Below, piece by piece: positions 34,300 to 46,886 of a DNA stretch of 64,000 nt. Numbering within the stretch: the first letter of the stretch is position 1; each line of letters begins with the position of its first letter. Source of the stretch: Lycium barbarum. Lineage: Eukaryota; Streptophyta; Magnoliopsida; Solanales; Solanaceae. The stretch covers positions 76,714,307 to 76,778,306 of the forward strand of contig NC_083339.1 in NCBI RefSeq assembly GCF_019175385.1, given 5' to 3'. The notes beneath the pieces were generated by a model, which worked only from the letters and a program-made list of their open reading frames with translations, ran no database searches and was not told the DNA's origin. Made by a program: the position numbers and the translations under genes.

Positions 34300-35213
34300 G
34301 CTGCGGGGCATCTAGGAAATGTTGACCTTCTTTCTGTCTTAGATCGTGCGATAGAGCCAAGTCATAGGAAATAAGATTCCTTATACTAACCGTCGATTTT
34401 TGCAGACGTCCAGTAGCGACGGAAAAAGGCGAATGACGATATGGCAAGTCATAGAGGTAAGACTGGATATTTGCTCTGTTACTCGAAACTGGAAGTTCTG
34501 GACGGCGGGAATATGTCATATAGCCGCATGTTCTGTGAAGTATTATCGATATTTGTTACGTACAGAATTTGAAAAGTAAGAATGGCAAAGGAGGTTCTGT
34601 CAAAATAGATTCGCCCAACAGGAAGAAACGGGGACAGAAGATACTGTAAATAGGTAATAAGTGAGATGCGTCGGTTCAGAAAGGTTATGGGTTTGGCATG
34701 ACGACGAAGGTGCGGTCACTACAATCAGGAATCTGGAAGTCCAAGAGAGGAGGTAACCATACACACAGACAGAAGGTGAACATTGGAAATCGAGAAGGGC
34801 AAAACGGTAATTATAAAAGAAAGGACGTGTTACGAAAATGTTTCGGAACCTGTAAGATTTCGGCTTGCTCCAGAACATGCAATAAAGGTCATGTGATAAA
34901 GCGGACGCGAAAATGTCAGCATTAAGATACCGAATTCCAATGAAGTTTTTGGGTTAAGCGTGCTCCGGTGGGAGAAATTTCATGATGGGTGACCCCCTAG
35001 GAAGTTGGCAAGAAATTCTATATATTGAGACATAAGAGACAAATGAAAAGCTAGGGTAGTCTAAGGAACACTAGGATATACGGAATGGTTGGAGATTATA
35101 AGAAGACACGTGGGACGAGGCAGACTAGCTCGGTGAACAGACAAAAAAGGGATCACAGCCCTGGAATTAGGCTAAGCTTGAACCACGTTTGGAAGTATTT
35201 TGTGGGCTAGTAG

Positions 35214-35253
<40 letters not shown>

Positions 35254-36218
35254 TATAAAGGTGTAGCGTATCCCATATATGATTGTATCGGAGGACATGT
35301 GAGTCCCAGCGACCGGAGGTACGGAAAAAGGGGCATTGGTCACGTAAGGGTACCGAAGTTCGAAGGGGGGTAAAGATGAACGGTGAAAGTGTTGCCGGGT
35401 AAATTATTATTGTTCTACTATAGGTAAAGATTGGAAATTCTAGTATAACAACATTTGGAAAATAAAGAGTGAGTAGATGGAAAACAAAGAGATCAAAGTA
35501 TCGTAGGGAGGTGAAAGGTAAGAAACCTCAAGAAGATAGGGGATAAGGGATAGACCAAGATTTCGTAGAAGGACTGTTGGCATATAAGGAGCCCCTAAAG
35601 GGGGGGAGGCCATATTATAGTAGACCAAAAAAGGAATTGCAACACTATCAAGTGTCAGAAAAGGAAATCTATTAGCTTGGAATTAGAGTTTAAAATACGT
35701 CGGTGTGTCGCAAGAATACTTGGGAGAAGAGTAGAAGCGAAATAACAATGAGTATACTAAGAGATAGATCCGAGGATAAATAAATAGCCTACGGCTACAC
35801 TGAATTGTTAAGTAAGGATTGTGTACAAAGACATGGCTTCCGTTAAGGTGCGGTGACGAGACAATAGTAGAAAAGGAAAGGCCCGGAAAGAACAAGGATA
35901 ATGAGCTGACACAGTGAGTTAGAAAAACCTATGACATGGAGCAATAACTCGTGAGGGGTCAAGGAGTTCGATTATAAGGAAAACAAGGTAAGGGATAAGG
36001 AACGGGCATAATGGAAAGAGCAGCTATAAAAGAAACCCATGACATGGAATGAGGACTCATGTAAGGATCCAGGAGTTTGATGGTAAGGAAAGTAGGATAA
36101 CAGATAGAGAGTGGACATGGAGAAAAGGGCAATTATAAAGGAACCCCCTTCCGAAGTGCTACAAGACCCCACAAGGTCAGTTGAACATTCGAGGACGAAT
36201 GTTCTAAAGGGGGGAGGA
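34300..36218 (+). mobile_element. N10 interior without genes
   Basis: About 1.9 kb, purine-rich, with no ORF resembling gag or pol. Near its start is a TTATACTAACC branch-like string and TTTTTGCAG acceptor (ending 34405), then about 50 nt later AGAGGTAAGA, a donor-like site; N11 has the same arrangement. A (TA)n tract lies at 35215-35258. At the end come the palindrome and the PPT. Confidence 0.75.
36183..36218 (+). other. N10 palindrome and polypurine tract
   Basis: GAACATTCG, AGGA, CGAATGTTC (36183-36204) is a perfect 9-bp inverted repeat, followed by the PPT AAAGGGGGGAGGA (36206-36218) abutting the 3' LTR. The PPT primes plus-strand DNA synthesis in LTR elements. Confidence 0.85.
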
Positions 36219-39200
36219 TGTTATAGCTCGTATCTTGTGTGTTTGGAAATTCCAAAGTCATCGTGGAAAGTTAAGGGCGAGACCATTTTCAAAAATTATT
36301 TTAATGTACAAGTTGGTTATGGATATTATTTATGAAGATTATTGTATGGAAATATTGAGAAAGGTTAAGGGTAAAAAGAGAAACTCACAAAATGGTAAAT
36401 GGTAATATCAAGAAAAGTCGGAGGGCAAGACGGGAATGTCACAAAAATTTCATGAAGGTTCTTGAAAGGCCATGTTGGCCGTGTGACTTGTGTGGAATAT
36501 GTGCACATTTTTAATTAATGGGGACTAAGGTGTACACAAGAAGACACTTAGTCTTCTTTCTTTAATTTCAAGAAAAAGGTGGGAAAAGTCAAGAAATTTC
36601 TAGAGAGGGGCATGTGCCCCTCACATGATTGGAGATATATATATATATATATATATGAGTTTACCTTCTAATTCAAGACAAAAAGAAGAACAAAAAAAAA
36701 AAATGAGGAGAGTGGAGAAAAAGAGAGGGTTTCGGCCATGGCTAGGGGATTTTGACCCCTTGAAATCTTGTTCCAAAAAATTATTTCTTCTAGTATTCCT
36801 ACTAAGTTGAAGGTCCTCTTTAACATGGTGCAAGTGTTGGAGCAGGAAATCCCCTCCTTCGTGCAAGTTCATAGCTATAGTCAAGTGAGAAGTTGAAGGA
36901 AAAAGGTAAGAACTAATCTTCCTTTATGTGTTATGGATGCTTGGTACATGTTGTGATATGGAGAAATGCATGAAAAATATGAAATCAATGATGTTGAAGT
37001 GTGGCCGTGCATGTATGGTATTGGCCGTGTGTTGTGTGGTGTTGTGTTGTGTTGGAATGATTTTATGTAGTATGTTGTTTGTTGTTATAATGTATAAAAA
37101 GGATGAGAATTCATAGAAATATGCATGAAGTGCATGTAGCATGTTGGTTGTCATTGGAATATTAAGAAATGAATGAAAAAAATTTATGGAAATATGCATG
37201 GAAGTGGTGATGGTAGAATGTGATGAATTAGTTTTATTTAGCAATTGGATTATTATGGATTATGTGATATAGAATGAAGGCTGTTGTTAAAGTAAGTGTA
37301 CATGAATTATGATGACGTGCATGGTTGTTGTTGAATTGGAAGGTTTCGGTAAAGTAATATGTTGATTGTGTTGTTGAAAGATTGTGTGAATGGAATCGGA
37401 TTGAGTTGGATATTGAAATGTTGCTAGAAAAATTGTTGGTATTGTTGATTGTTTGGCCGGGTTGAATTCCCGGATTGTTGTTGATTGAAATTGGCCAAGA
37501 TAGATTCTTGGGGACGATGTATTTACAGGGGAAATGCTGCCGAAATTTCGGTAGACAAATGTTGCCTTAAGATTCCACTTCTAAATGTTCTAATTAAGGT
37601 TTGGTAAATGTGACCAAATTGTAGATTTTGGCGGATTTGGAACGTGAATTTGGAGTCGCATAAGAGGCAGAAAATGTATGTAAGGCTTCACCCTTCTTTC
37701 TATGGCATGTCTTAGACGGAATATGTTGGATATGAGCCTCGGGAATAACTCTACCCTCCGGAATCCGCGCCTAAAGTTTTCTCTTTTTTCAATCAGTAGA
37801 ATTGAACTAAAAAGTGTGCAAAATGTTGGAAGAATTTCCTAAACCTCTAGAACTCGCATAAATAGGACCCGACTACCCTAAAACCCTCACAAGTAACGCC
37901 ATGACATGTAACATATGTAAATTTGGTACGCCGCCTCATTTGACCCGAGGTGGGCCCATGGTCCCCGGATTTTCCTTATTGTTCCGTTTGATTTATTTTG
38001 AAGCAGAATCCAAAGAAACCCTTGATCCGTATTCCGTTCACCAAATGACAAGTACTGTAACTATGCTAACGAAGATACTCCTATGATGACAATGATAATG
38101 ATGATGTTGAGAAAGAGAATATGCCTACGATAAGTACGACAAAAATGATTCCATGACTAAGAGTCTTGAGCTAAGAGTCCTATGTGAATATCAAAGTGTT
38201 ATACTAGTTCTTGAACCTCAATTCTATTCCTTAGCTATGACACTAGTTTCTAAAAGACTTCAAAGCATATTAGTTGGCGGTTATAATGCCCATGATTTCA
38301 TTCTATGCTCTCTCTTAAGGCTATTTTCCGTTGGTAGTCTCGCCTTAAAATACTCGTTCCTTCAAGGTGAGACAAAGTGACCATGATTATTCCATAATGT
38401 AATCGGAGGTCACCGACCTTGGGTCACTCCGATGGACACATGACCTTCTTTGGGCTCTCATGCATGCCAATTGTATGACATATGTATATGAATGTGAATA
38501 TGTATATGTATATGTATATGAGGAAAAGGGGAAGGGCCACTGTTACATCACCACCTGATTCAGCTGGATTTCGTCCCGGACGCGGGATATGGGAGAGCCG
38601 GATACGGCGTCTGTATATGTTATATATTTATATATGATATGTTGGGACACTGTTGGGGAGGGGGGTGGGAGAGCCGATGTACTCGGCGTCTGTAAATGTG
38701 AATAAAGGATACCGTTTTCTTAATCGTTTTGTTTTCTGTACATGTAAATAAGAAGTATTGTTTTCTGGAAAAAAAGACTAAGCATGCATGGCATTTGCCT
38801 GAAAGGCATTCATATGTACAGGTTATTTCTGTCCCAAGATAAGCTCCATATGTCTACTCCGTTATTATTCATACTGTATATTCCTTTATTATGTCACTAT
38901 TCATGCCTTACATACTCAGTACATTACTCGTACTGACCCCCCTTCTTCGGGGGCTGCGTTCATGCCGCGCAGGTACACCAGATGAGCCACAGCTATCATA
39001 GAAGATGTTCCAGCGGAGTTGGCAGGCTCCACTTGTTCTGGAGTGCTGCCGAGTCAGAGTGTCTGAGCCATGATGTGTGTTTGATGTTAGAGACTTTGCA
39101 GACAGAGTCGTGGGTATAGAGTGTCGATAATATGTTGTATCATAAAGTCCATGTGATTGCAGATTCTGTTTGACTTGAGTACGATGGAAAAAAAAATCTC

Positions 39201-39341
39201 TTGAAAGTTTTACTATGTTTTCCATTTTTATTGATATAAGAGTCTAAGAAAGTTAAGTATGTAACAAGAGTCAGCGGGTTCGCTCGGCTCCAGATATGGG
39301 GTCGGGTGCCCATCACACCCTAGTAAGGTCGGGGTGTGACA
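36219..39341 (+). mobile_element. N10 3' LTR, 3123 bp
   Basis: Starts TGTTATAGCTCG and ends GGGTGTGACA. It has a (TA)n tract at 36634-36657, a donor-like AAAAGGTAAGAA near 36905, hairpin units at 38597-38608 and 38673-38687, and a three-stem module. It shows the uninterrupted form of the N10 LTR. The short ORFs (for example 36928-37116) recur only because the LTR is duplicated. Confidence 0.92.
38916..38972 (+). promoter_or_regulatory. Three-stem LTR module, copy 8
   Basis: As in the 5' LTR copy; the third loop differs by one base. Confidence 0.6.
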
Positions 39342-39346
39342 AGTCA
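39342..39346. repeat. N10 target-site duplication, right
   Basis: AGTCA after the LTR end, matching 30201-30205. Confidence 0.92.
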
Positions 39347-40894
39347 TACATAGACACATATACATAATAGCTCATAAGCATCTTTATTAATTTACATCGT
39401 TATCACAATCGTCATCAACATCATTATTACTACGATCGTCATCCATCACATTTACCTTAATAGGCCTACTCGTCATACGAGGAACTTAGTACAATCGTAG
39501 CATATCGGAGAATCATAAGCTTAGTAGCTTTGAAGATAGAAGCATTTGGAGAACATCGTAAGGTCGTGGAAGATTTAGATGATTGGCCAAAGAACCATGC
39601 CTTATGAAAGAAGGGTTAGCCTTACATACCTTTTCCGTTCAACTACTCTACACTTGCGCGTTCTCCTCTAATGCTAGCGTTTCTACCTTCATTGAAGTCA
39701 TACTATCATTAGAATCGATAGCTAGCGTATATGACTAAAGCTAGAGAAAATTGTACAGCATCTCCTTTATTTATACGACATTCCTACATAACGTATATCA
39801 ACTCCCAAATGTCAACGATACATTCACAATACCATAACAATTGTCATTATTCATCCACATTATCCACATTTCTCAATTTACTTTCGATCACTCACATCTA
39901 TGGATATAACACACGACTATGTCCATTCACGTACATTACTCATCTCATGTTTTCCATATCCTTTATAACACATTTGCATCACAATACTTAAAGATTCATA
40001 ACTCAATTCAAACTATTTCCCAAAATGACACTATTCCATATTCATGACCCTTTTTGCCATACCTTTCTACAATCCGAGTATTTCAACTCTTAAATACCTT
40101 AAAAAATGTATAAATACCATAAATCTTACCTTAGATGTTGTAGGAACAAGCCTTAGTTGATAATACTCCACTTGAGCAAAAACCCTAGTTTATCTCCATG
40201 AGATTTCCTTGACTTGGAATGATCTTTAATGGTTTTCTTACACTTGATTGACTTGGTTTATGTTGTTGATCACCAAATATCCTTGAATTCTTGTGGAATA
40301 TATGTCGAGAGATGTTTTAGAGAGAAGGGGTGTGAAATATAAGTGAAATGAAATAACCTGGGTCCCTTTATTTAATGCACCAAAAATCTGCCCCGACCAC
40401 TTATACGGACCAACATACGGTCCGTATAATTTATATGGACCATATGTCTGGCCGTATATTTGGTATAGAAACGTTTGCCTCTCTGGGCTGATTATACGGT
40501 CCCAAACATACGGACTGTATAATTTATACGGCCAGTATGTTTGGCCGTAAACCCCCAGTGGTTCCGAAGTTCGTTTCGTCGATTCGTTCGATCTCCAATC
40601 CTTATGGAACCTTCTTAACACTTGTTCAACACTTCAATACCAATCTAAGGGACGTTATCACACTTCTCCAAGACATCATTAAGTCCTCATTAAGTCGTTA
40701 CTTGTATTTCCTTTCCGATACACATCGTAAGCCTTACCTAGGCTTAGCCAACTTTCTCGTCTAACATCGTATGCCTTTGAAATCTCACCTAAGGCCATCA
40801 ATTGTCATTTCTTACTTATGGAAGTATCGTATACTCGTACTCCACACTAGTTTGTTCCCTTGCGTACCAACGGAAGATTTTCCGAGGTGTAACA
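39347..40894 (-). mobile_element. Tk9 3' LTR, part 2 (minus)
   Basis: Continues the LTR begun at 29195; collinear with Tk12 51590-53098. On the minus strand it starts TGTTACACCTCGG at 40894. It holds the minus-strand GGTATGT box (39624-39630), a GGTAAGATT donor-like site (about 40125) and a palindrome-rich stretch at 40395-40550 with ATACGGTCCGTAT. No coding content. Confidence 0.88.
40395..40550 (-). repeat. ACGG(A/T)CCGT-type palindromic island in Tk9 LTR
   Basis: One exact ACGGTCCGT and several near copies (CCGTATAA, GGCCGTATA). Related to 52640-52890 in Tk12 and, unexpectedly, to the leader of the unrelated R2. Confidence 0.6.
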
Positions 40895-40930
40895 TTCTTC
40901 CCCCCTTAAAAACATTCGTCCTCGAATGTT
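40895..40930 (-). other. Tk9 polypurine tract and palindrome
   Basis: On the minus strand, AACATTCG, AGGA, CGAATGTT (40911-40930) precedes an AAGGGGGGAAGAA PPT that abuts the LTR start at 40894. Confidence 0.85.
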
Positions 40931-41129
40931 AAAGTCTTCGGGAATTCTATAAAAATTTCGCCAGAGTTTCCCCTATAGTATGGAACTACCATCCTGTCAC
41001 AACAACTCATAATATCGATGCCTCACAGGGCCACAACATAATAGCTATAAAATTTGGCCACACACGACTAAAAAGCATAAAAGGAAAACATACATACCTT
41101 ATAATCTTGACGTCTCAGCTTGGATTTCT

Positions 41130-41830
41130 TCCAAGGGTTGAAATAAATGCGGGTATGTAGATCGCATACTCTTCCGCTTCCCATACCATTTCCTCTCGTT
41201 TACTACTTCTCGATAGAACCTTAACCGAGGCCACTTCTTTGTTTCTAAGCCTCCGTACTTGCCTATCTAATATGGCAATGGGTACCTCTTCTTAAGTCAA
41301 CTTTTCTGTCACTTGTACATCATTTATTGGCACAATCTTAGTAGGATCTCCTACACATTTCCGAAGCTTCGAAACATTGAAAACTGGATGGACTGACTCC
41401 GAATCCGGAGGTAGATCTAATTCGTATGCCACTTTGCCCACTTTGCGCACAATCTCATAAGGCCCAATGTATCGGGGACTAAGCTTCCCCTTTTTACCAA
41501 ATCTCATGACGCCCTTCATTGGCGACACTTTCAGAAATACCCAATCTTTTACTTGAAACTCTAAGTTTCTTTGGCGATTATCTGCACTGGACTTTTGACG
41601 ACTTTGGGCTGCTAACAACCTATCTTGTATAAGCTTAACCTTCTCTATGGCTTGCTGGACCAAGTCTGGCCCTATAAATTTAGTCTCTCCGGTTTTAAAC
41701 CACCCAATCAGGGATCTACACTTTTGCCCATATAAAGCTTCATACGGTGCCATTTGAATGCTAGAATGATAATTGTTATTGTAAGCAAATTCAATGAGTG
41801 GCAAATGATCATCCCAATTACCTCCAAAAT
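41130..41830 (-). pseudogene. Tk9 integrase C-terminus and chromodomain
   Basis: On the minus strand the frame runs from FGGNWDDHLPLIEFAYNN, the end of the integrase core, through the GPYEIVRKVGKVAYELDLP module to VHPVFNVSKLRKCVGDP. A TAA at 41292 replaces a Tyr codon, then the chromodomain follows: EEVPIAILDRQVRRLRNKEV, with SRSSKREEMVWEAEE. One conserved Trp before RSSK is Ser here. Chromodomains in this clade are thought to guide integration into heterochromatin. The 5' part of pol is cut off by N11 at 41831. Confidence 0.88.
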
Positions 41831-43689
41831 TGTTATACCCCGTATATTTATACGTTGAAATATTCGCAAGCAAATTGACTCAATTTAAGGACAGGATTAT
41901 TTCCGGACATGAAATAGGAACTTTTAAGTTTCAATTTTAATTAGTACAGAAATTATTTATAAATTTTATTTGGTGTAAAAATATTATTGGAGATTAGGAA
42001 CTAATTAATTATGATTAGATTATTAAGTAGGGATTAGTGATTAATTAAAATTAATTAAATTAATTACAACTTGTGGGCCCCACCCATTTTTAATAAAAAC
42101 TAATAATAAACAAAGGTATTAAGGTGATTATTCACCAATGTGGGAACGTGTTGGGCTATAGGGAATCATATAAATGATCAAGCTAATGACTAAAGTTAGG
42201 ATTCATTTCATTTTTGCAAAATTGATGCTTAAGAAAAAAAAAAAAAAAAAAAAAGAGCATGGCCATGGCTGCTGCTCACGGCCAGCCATGGCCAGGAAAA
42301 TGTTGTTGTTTTTTTTGTTTTGAGTTAATTCCAAGATAATTTGCAAGTTCAAGGAGATGATAGCAACATTGGATATTAAGTTGGAGAAGAAGAAATTGCA
42401 AAATTGGAGCAATTGAGCGTACAAATTCCTCCGAGAAAAATTTGGTAAGATTTTCTTATTTTATGGTGTGATTATGTTAATGCTGTTGTAATGGGAGGAT
42501 TAAAATTGGATTGGACGAAATTGGAATTAAGAAAATGCATGAAATCGTTGTTATACGAAATTGTGGGTTGAAAAGGATTAAAAAGGGTTATTGGATTGTT
42601 AGGATTTTTATGGGCTGAATTGTGAGAATTTTATATGTATATCTCTATTGTTGGTATTTCTATGTTAACAGGAGAATAATTTGAAATTCGGGTTAGGCGA
42701 ATATATAGGGGAAATGCTGCCCGATTTCCGTTAAGTCCTTAACTAATGAAAAACCCTAAACGAGGATGTATAAGTTAAAGAATATGTTCTATAAGCGATG
42801 GGCTACAGATTGACGAACTAGAAAGTGTAGTTACTAACGATAACGTTACTTTTATATTAAATGGGCTAAAAGAGCGACGAAGCGAACGAGTTTGCGAATA
42901 GTCGTTAGCAGGTATGTAAAGTTGTCCCTTCTTTCTTTTGGCATGTCTTAGATTTAAGTGATGAATGATATGAGATTTGGGGTAATCCTATTCACAAGTC
43001 TTGAATGTGATTCATGATTCTTATTCACTTCTTGATGTTAGAACTCTTAAGTGATTGAGCTTCCCTCTTCAGTTTCCTATACGTTGGATAATAGTCGATA
43101 TATATATAAGTTCCTATTCCTAGAAACTCTACGATAACTGATGTCCTTGACTTCTATAAGCTGTTTTATTCTATATTGACATATGTCTATGGTTCCTAAG
43201 GGTCTTTTGATATTGTTTATGATGACGTTCGAGGGATATTTGATATGATTGTCGCTATTGATACTCAGGTGTAAATCCCTTCTTCTTATTCTGTTTGAGT
43301 CTTGATAATATTTTAAATTGCATATGGTGGCTAACTACTCTGCTTGTGCATGCCTCAATATGTCTTTCACTGAGTCCCGGGCCGGGTATGTTATCGTGCA
43401 CAGTTTCACTGCATTGTTCATCGAGTCCCTCACTAGAGGGCCGGGTACGGTATATATATATATATATATATGATGATATGATGATATGATGATATGTTAT
43501 GGCGGCCAGGAGGGCATATGATGACTTTATTCACCGAGTCCCATAATGGGCCGGGTATGATATATGGTATTGACATGCATGATTTATGTTTCAAAAGGCA
43601 AGTGTTTTGGTATTCTGGATGTTATCCTTGTCTCATGTACTCCCTATTTCAGTTATGATCCATTTTACTGTATTTCATGCTTTATATAC

Positions 43690-43766
43690 TTAGTACAAAT
43701 TCCGTACTGACCCCCTTTCCTCGGGAGAGGGGAGGGGGGGAGGGGGGCTGTGTTTCATGCCCGCAG
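43690..43766 (+). promoter_or_regulatory. Three-stem LTR module, copy 9, with G-rich expansion
   Basis: Stem 1 TTAGTAC with GTACTGA (one G-U). Stem 2's G side is expanded into a 25-nt run (43723-43747) of G tracts separated by single A or AGA, a canonical G-quadruplex pattern. Stem 3 CTGTG with CGCAG (one G-U). Confidence 0.6.
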
Positions 43767-44125
43767 GTACAAACGTTCGATTTGGTGATCCCCCAGCTTA
43801 GGATTCTGTTTCAGTTGTCTTGGAGAGCTCCGTTGTTCCGGAGCCTAGATTTTGGTACAGACCTTCTGATATATATATATATATATATATGTTGGTCCAA
43901 GGGTACGACGGGGCCCTATCCCGTCATATTTCACTTTTGATACTCTTAGAGGTCTGTAGACATATGTGTGGGTTGTGTATAAGTTCTGTTCAGCTGTGTC
44001 TATACGAATGTGTTATGATATGATATTCGTATGTAGCGGAAGCCTTGTCGGCTCGCGTATGGTAAAGATATATAGTGGCAGCCTTGTTGGCTTGCGTATC
44101 ATTTTTATGATTTGATTAGTTGTGA

Positions 44126-44128
<3 letters not shown>

Positions 44129-44169
<41 letters not shown>
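44129..44169 (+). repeat. (TA)n microsatellite
   Basis: About 40 bp of TA in the U5 part of the N11 LTR. Other LTR copies lack it here. Confidence 0.9.
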
Positions 44170-44171
<2 letters not shown>

Positions 44172-44310
44172 ATGATATTATGAACCTTGGAGTTGTTTTG
44201 CAAGTTTCCATATTGTTCTTAGATTCAGTTTGACTATATCCAACAGGTATGTATACGAGTGTCCTAGTCGGGCACTAGTCATGGCCTACGGGGTTGGGTT
44301 GTGACAAAAG

Positions 44311-44322
44311 TGGTATTAGAGC
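44311..44322 (+). other. N11 primer-binding site
   Basis: TGGTATTAGAGC: one C to T relative to the initiator-Met complement. Confidence 0.85.
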
Positions 44323-44365
44323 AGTTCATCCTCGGAGTCTCTATAGACCGTGTCTAGTAGAGTCT

Positions 44366-44401
44366 TGTTTATCGGTGTGTTGTACACCACATCTATAAAC
44401 A
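44366..44401 (+). other. Kissing-loop candidate, N11
   Basis: Outer stem TGTTTAT with ATAAACA, inner GGTGTG with CACATC, loop TTGTACAC. GTGCAC has become GTACAC; the overlapping TGTACA is still palindromic. Confidence 0.58.
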
Positions 44402-46886
44402 GGAAGCTACAGGACATTTAGGATGTTACCTTTCTTTCATATCTAAGATCGTGCGATAGAGCCCAGCCATAGGAAATGAAAATCCTTATACTAACCTTTG
44501 ATTTCAGCTGAAGAACGACATCGACAGAAGGAAGCGACTGACGATATTGGAAGTTATAAAGTACACAGGTAAGTAACGGTGCGAAAGAGGCATGTCGGAT
44601 AAGGTAAGAATAGTGAGGTATGATTAACATGTAAAGTTGAAGAATGAAAGGGGAGACATATAGGAAGGTGTAACAGGACAAATCGTTAAAGGATCAGGTA
44701 CGTCCTGAAGTTCGATATGCGAGGTAAGTTCCGACACCTTTATACTCTTTACTGGAAATTGAGAGCTCTATGTGGCTATGATACGATATGATATATATAC
44801 GTATATATGTTGACCTTGTGAGGCATTGTTGGTATTTCCTGCGTGCAGGTTCTGCGATAGTAAGAAGTACAGAGGAAACTCTGCCCAAATTTTCCCAGAA
44901 ATAGGAAAAAAAAGAGAATGAGATATAGGTTCATAATATGTCTTGAAAGTCGATACCGATAGGGTAAATTTATTATGATTGGACGAAAGCTGTAAGAGAT
45001 ATCCTCCATGGCATCCGTAAGGGGCACCATTCTTACTTGGGAAATTTTATTTCGAAAGAGCATATATGAGCAGCAAGTTTGGAATTCATTTGAATGGACT
45101 AGAATATTTTCCAGCCACACTTTTGCCTTAGAAAAAGCTTATGTTGAAGGATAAAAATGTCCAGCGATTAAGTTTCACTTTTATTGAAAAGTATAAAGCA
45201 TACAACAAGTAGTTTATGAACTAAATAATTCGTCCACGACTCAAGAATAAACCTAGAGATAAACCATGTGAATCAAGCACTAGAAGTCCTGTCGTGCTTG
45301 TCGGATTCTAGTTTCTTTGTTGTGGTGGGTGGAGAATGCTTCATAGTAACATTTTATTAGTTCTTAATCAACTAATTGGAGATGGAATTTGTGGAAAGAA
45401 AACATAAACTTGTGGGCTGTCTAGGATCATGCATTTCATATGTTGTTGGTGAAATGCTAGGATGATTCGGAAGGGTTTGTGATACTAAGGGATGATTTAG
45501 AAAAAGGTGGCAACTCGTAACAGAACATTTTATTGAGGTATCGAGTGAACCAATAAGTAGGGATAAATTACGATGAGTTTATAGTTAAAAGGAGTAGTAG
45601 TATGATTGAGATAAAAGTACGGAGGAAGAAGAGTTATGACAAATTATGAAGGTATTGATAAGACAGCATGTGAGATATTAAGGGTAAGATTGATCAGAAA
45701 GGGTGAAGGATTAAGTACGCCTAGTCCACAGAGTGTAATTAAAACATAGTAAGAATCGTGAATATGATTAAGAAGTGTTACATTATAGGATGGGTTACGA
45801 ACAGGATGTAATGCGAATACCATAAGGATTGCCATAGAAATGAGTAAAGCCTTGCAAGGGTGTAACTAAAGAATATGATGTGATTAGTGTGAAACGGAAA
45901 AACAAATGTAAAACGAATAAGAAAGACTTACAAAGGTTCTATAGGGAAAGTTCAGAATAGAAGTCAAGTGGTAACGAAAGTGCAAGCGAGCACAGGAAGA
46001 GAATGAGTTAATAGAAGGAAGAAGATAAGAAGAAAGCGAGTGGGATTACAGTGTAGCGATGTGTTATGACGTGTATAGCTAAGAAAACGAGTAAAATAAG
46101 AGACATATTTGTGAAAGACCAACTTAAAGGAAGATGAGCAACGAGACAGAATGAATGCCAGAAATGACTGGTACGATAAGAACAAATAGAGATTAATAGA
46201 ATATGTTTCGAAAGTGAGGAAGGGGTTATGTAAAAGTAGTGTTTACCGAAGGATACATGAGTAGCATGAAATTCCTCGTGCATAAAATGAAAGATGGACA
46301 TAGACTGGAGAAATGAAAGGAATACTAAAGGGAACACCTAGGACAAACGTAGTTAATTGAGCATGAGTATGGGATAAAAGGAAATATATAGCTACGAACT
46401 TAAAGGTGTAGTACGACGACAAGGTGATAGGATAAACCATTATTAAGACGAATTTCCTTGTGGATTTGTGAAACAACTGATGTATTGTGAGTTTATTAGA
46501 AGAAACAGATGATATCCGTTGGGATAAAGATAGTGTTATAAGAAAGCTTGGGACACTTATCATCAAAATATAAGTGCTACCTAATTGAGAATTTGAAACG
46601 ACTATAAGCACTAGCTAATTACTGATCGGAATAAATGGAATGTGGCTTTGGTTAAGGTTTCGTACGTGGGGAATCAAAGTAATAAATGATAAAGAAAAGA
46701 CATGGATATGTTATAAGTACAACCCCAAAGGGGGGAAGCGGGTGAAGCAAAGTAAGTATAAATGGAAACAATTGACGCTATAATATATCCAATATGGATA
46801 CTCAAACTTCAAATGAGATCCCATGCTGAAACAAGTTGGTAAGATCTGAAAGACAGCGATAAACGAATAGAAAACAGGAGGGTATT
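44402..46886 (+). mobile_element. N11 interior without genes
   Basis: About 2.5 kb after the leader, homologous in reverse to the N5 interior (20060-22545). No gag or pol. A branch-like TACTAAC and TTTGATTTCAG acceptor (ending about 44509) is followed about 60 nt later by ACAGGTAAGTAA, a consensus donor (about 44571). It ends where the Tk12 LTR starts at 46887; the 3' LTR is absent. Confidence 0.75.

Larger units (their letters stand above)
30206..39341 (+). mobile_element. N10: complete non-coding LTR element
   Basis: The only element in the window with both LTRs and matching 5-bp duplications (AGTCA). It has LTRs 30206-34199 and 36219-39341, PBS 34202, a kissing-loop candidate, about 2.0 kb of interior without any gag or pol homology, and a PPT. 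The comparable parts of the LTRs (31777-34199 and 36910-39341) differ at roughly 25-30 sites by eye, so the insertion is fairly young. It resembles large retrotransposon derivatives, which depend on proteins from related autonomous elements. Confidence 0.9.
41831..44306 (+). mobile_element. N11 5' LTR, complete
   Basis: TGTTATACCCC to GGTTGTGACA, 2476 bp, inserted in the Tk9 integrase. It has CATATAAATG (TATA candidate, about 42168), a CATGGCCATGGCTG segment, a GGTAAGATTT donor-like site (about 42444), the GGTATGT box (42912), hairpin repeats 43366-43560, TA tracts (43450-43472, 43869-43890, 44129-44169), the three-stem module and two U5 repeats (44035-44100). Confidence 0.9.

Noticed and set aside
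36621..36884. Small ORFs near TA tract, one with a Lys/Glu-rich start
   Set aside because: Within the N10 3' LTR; an A-rich tract and microsatellite explain them.
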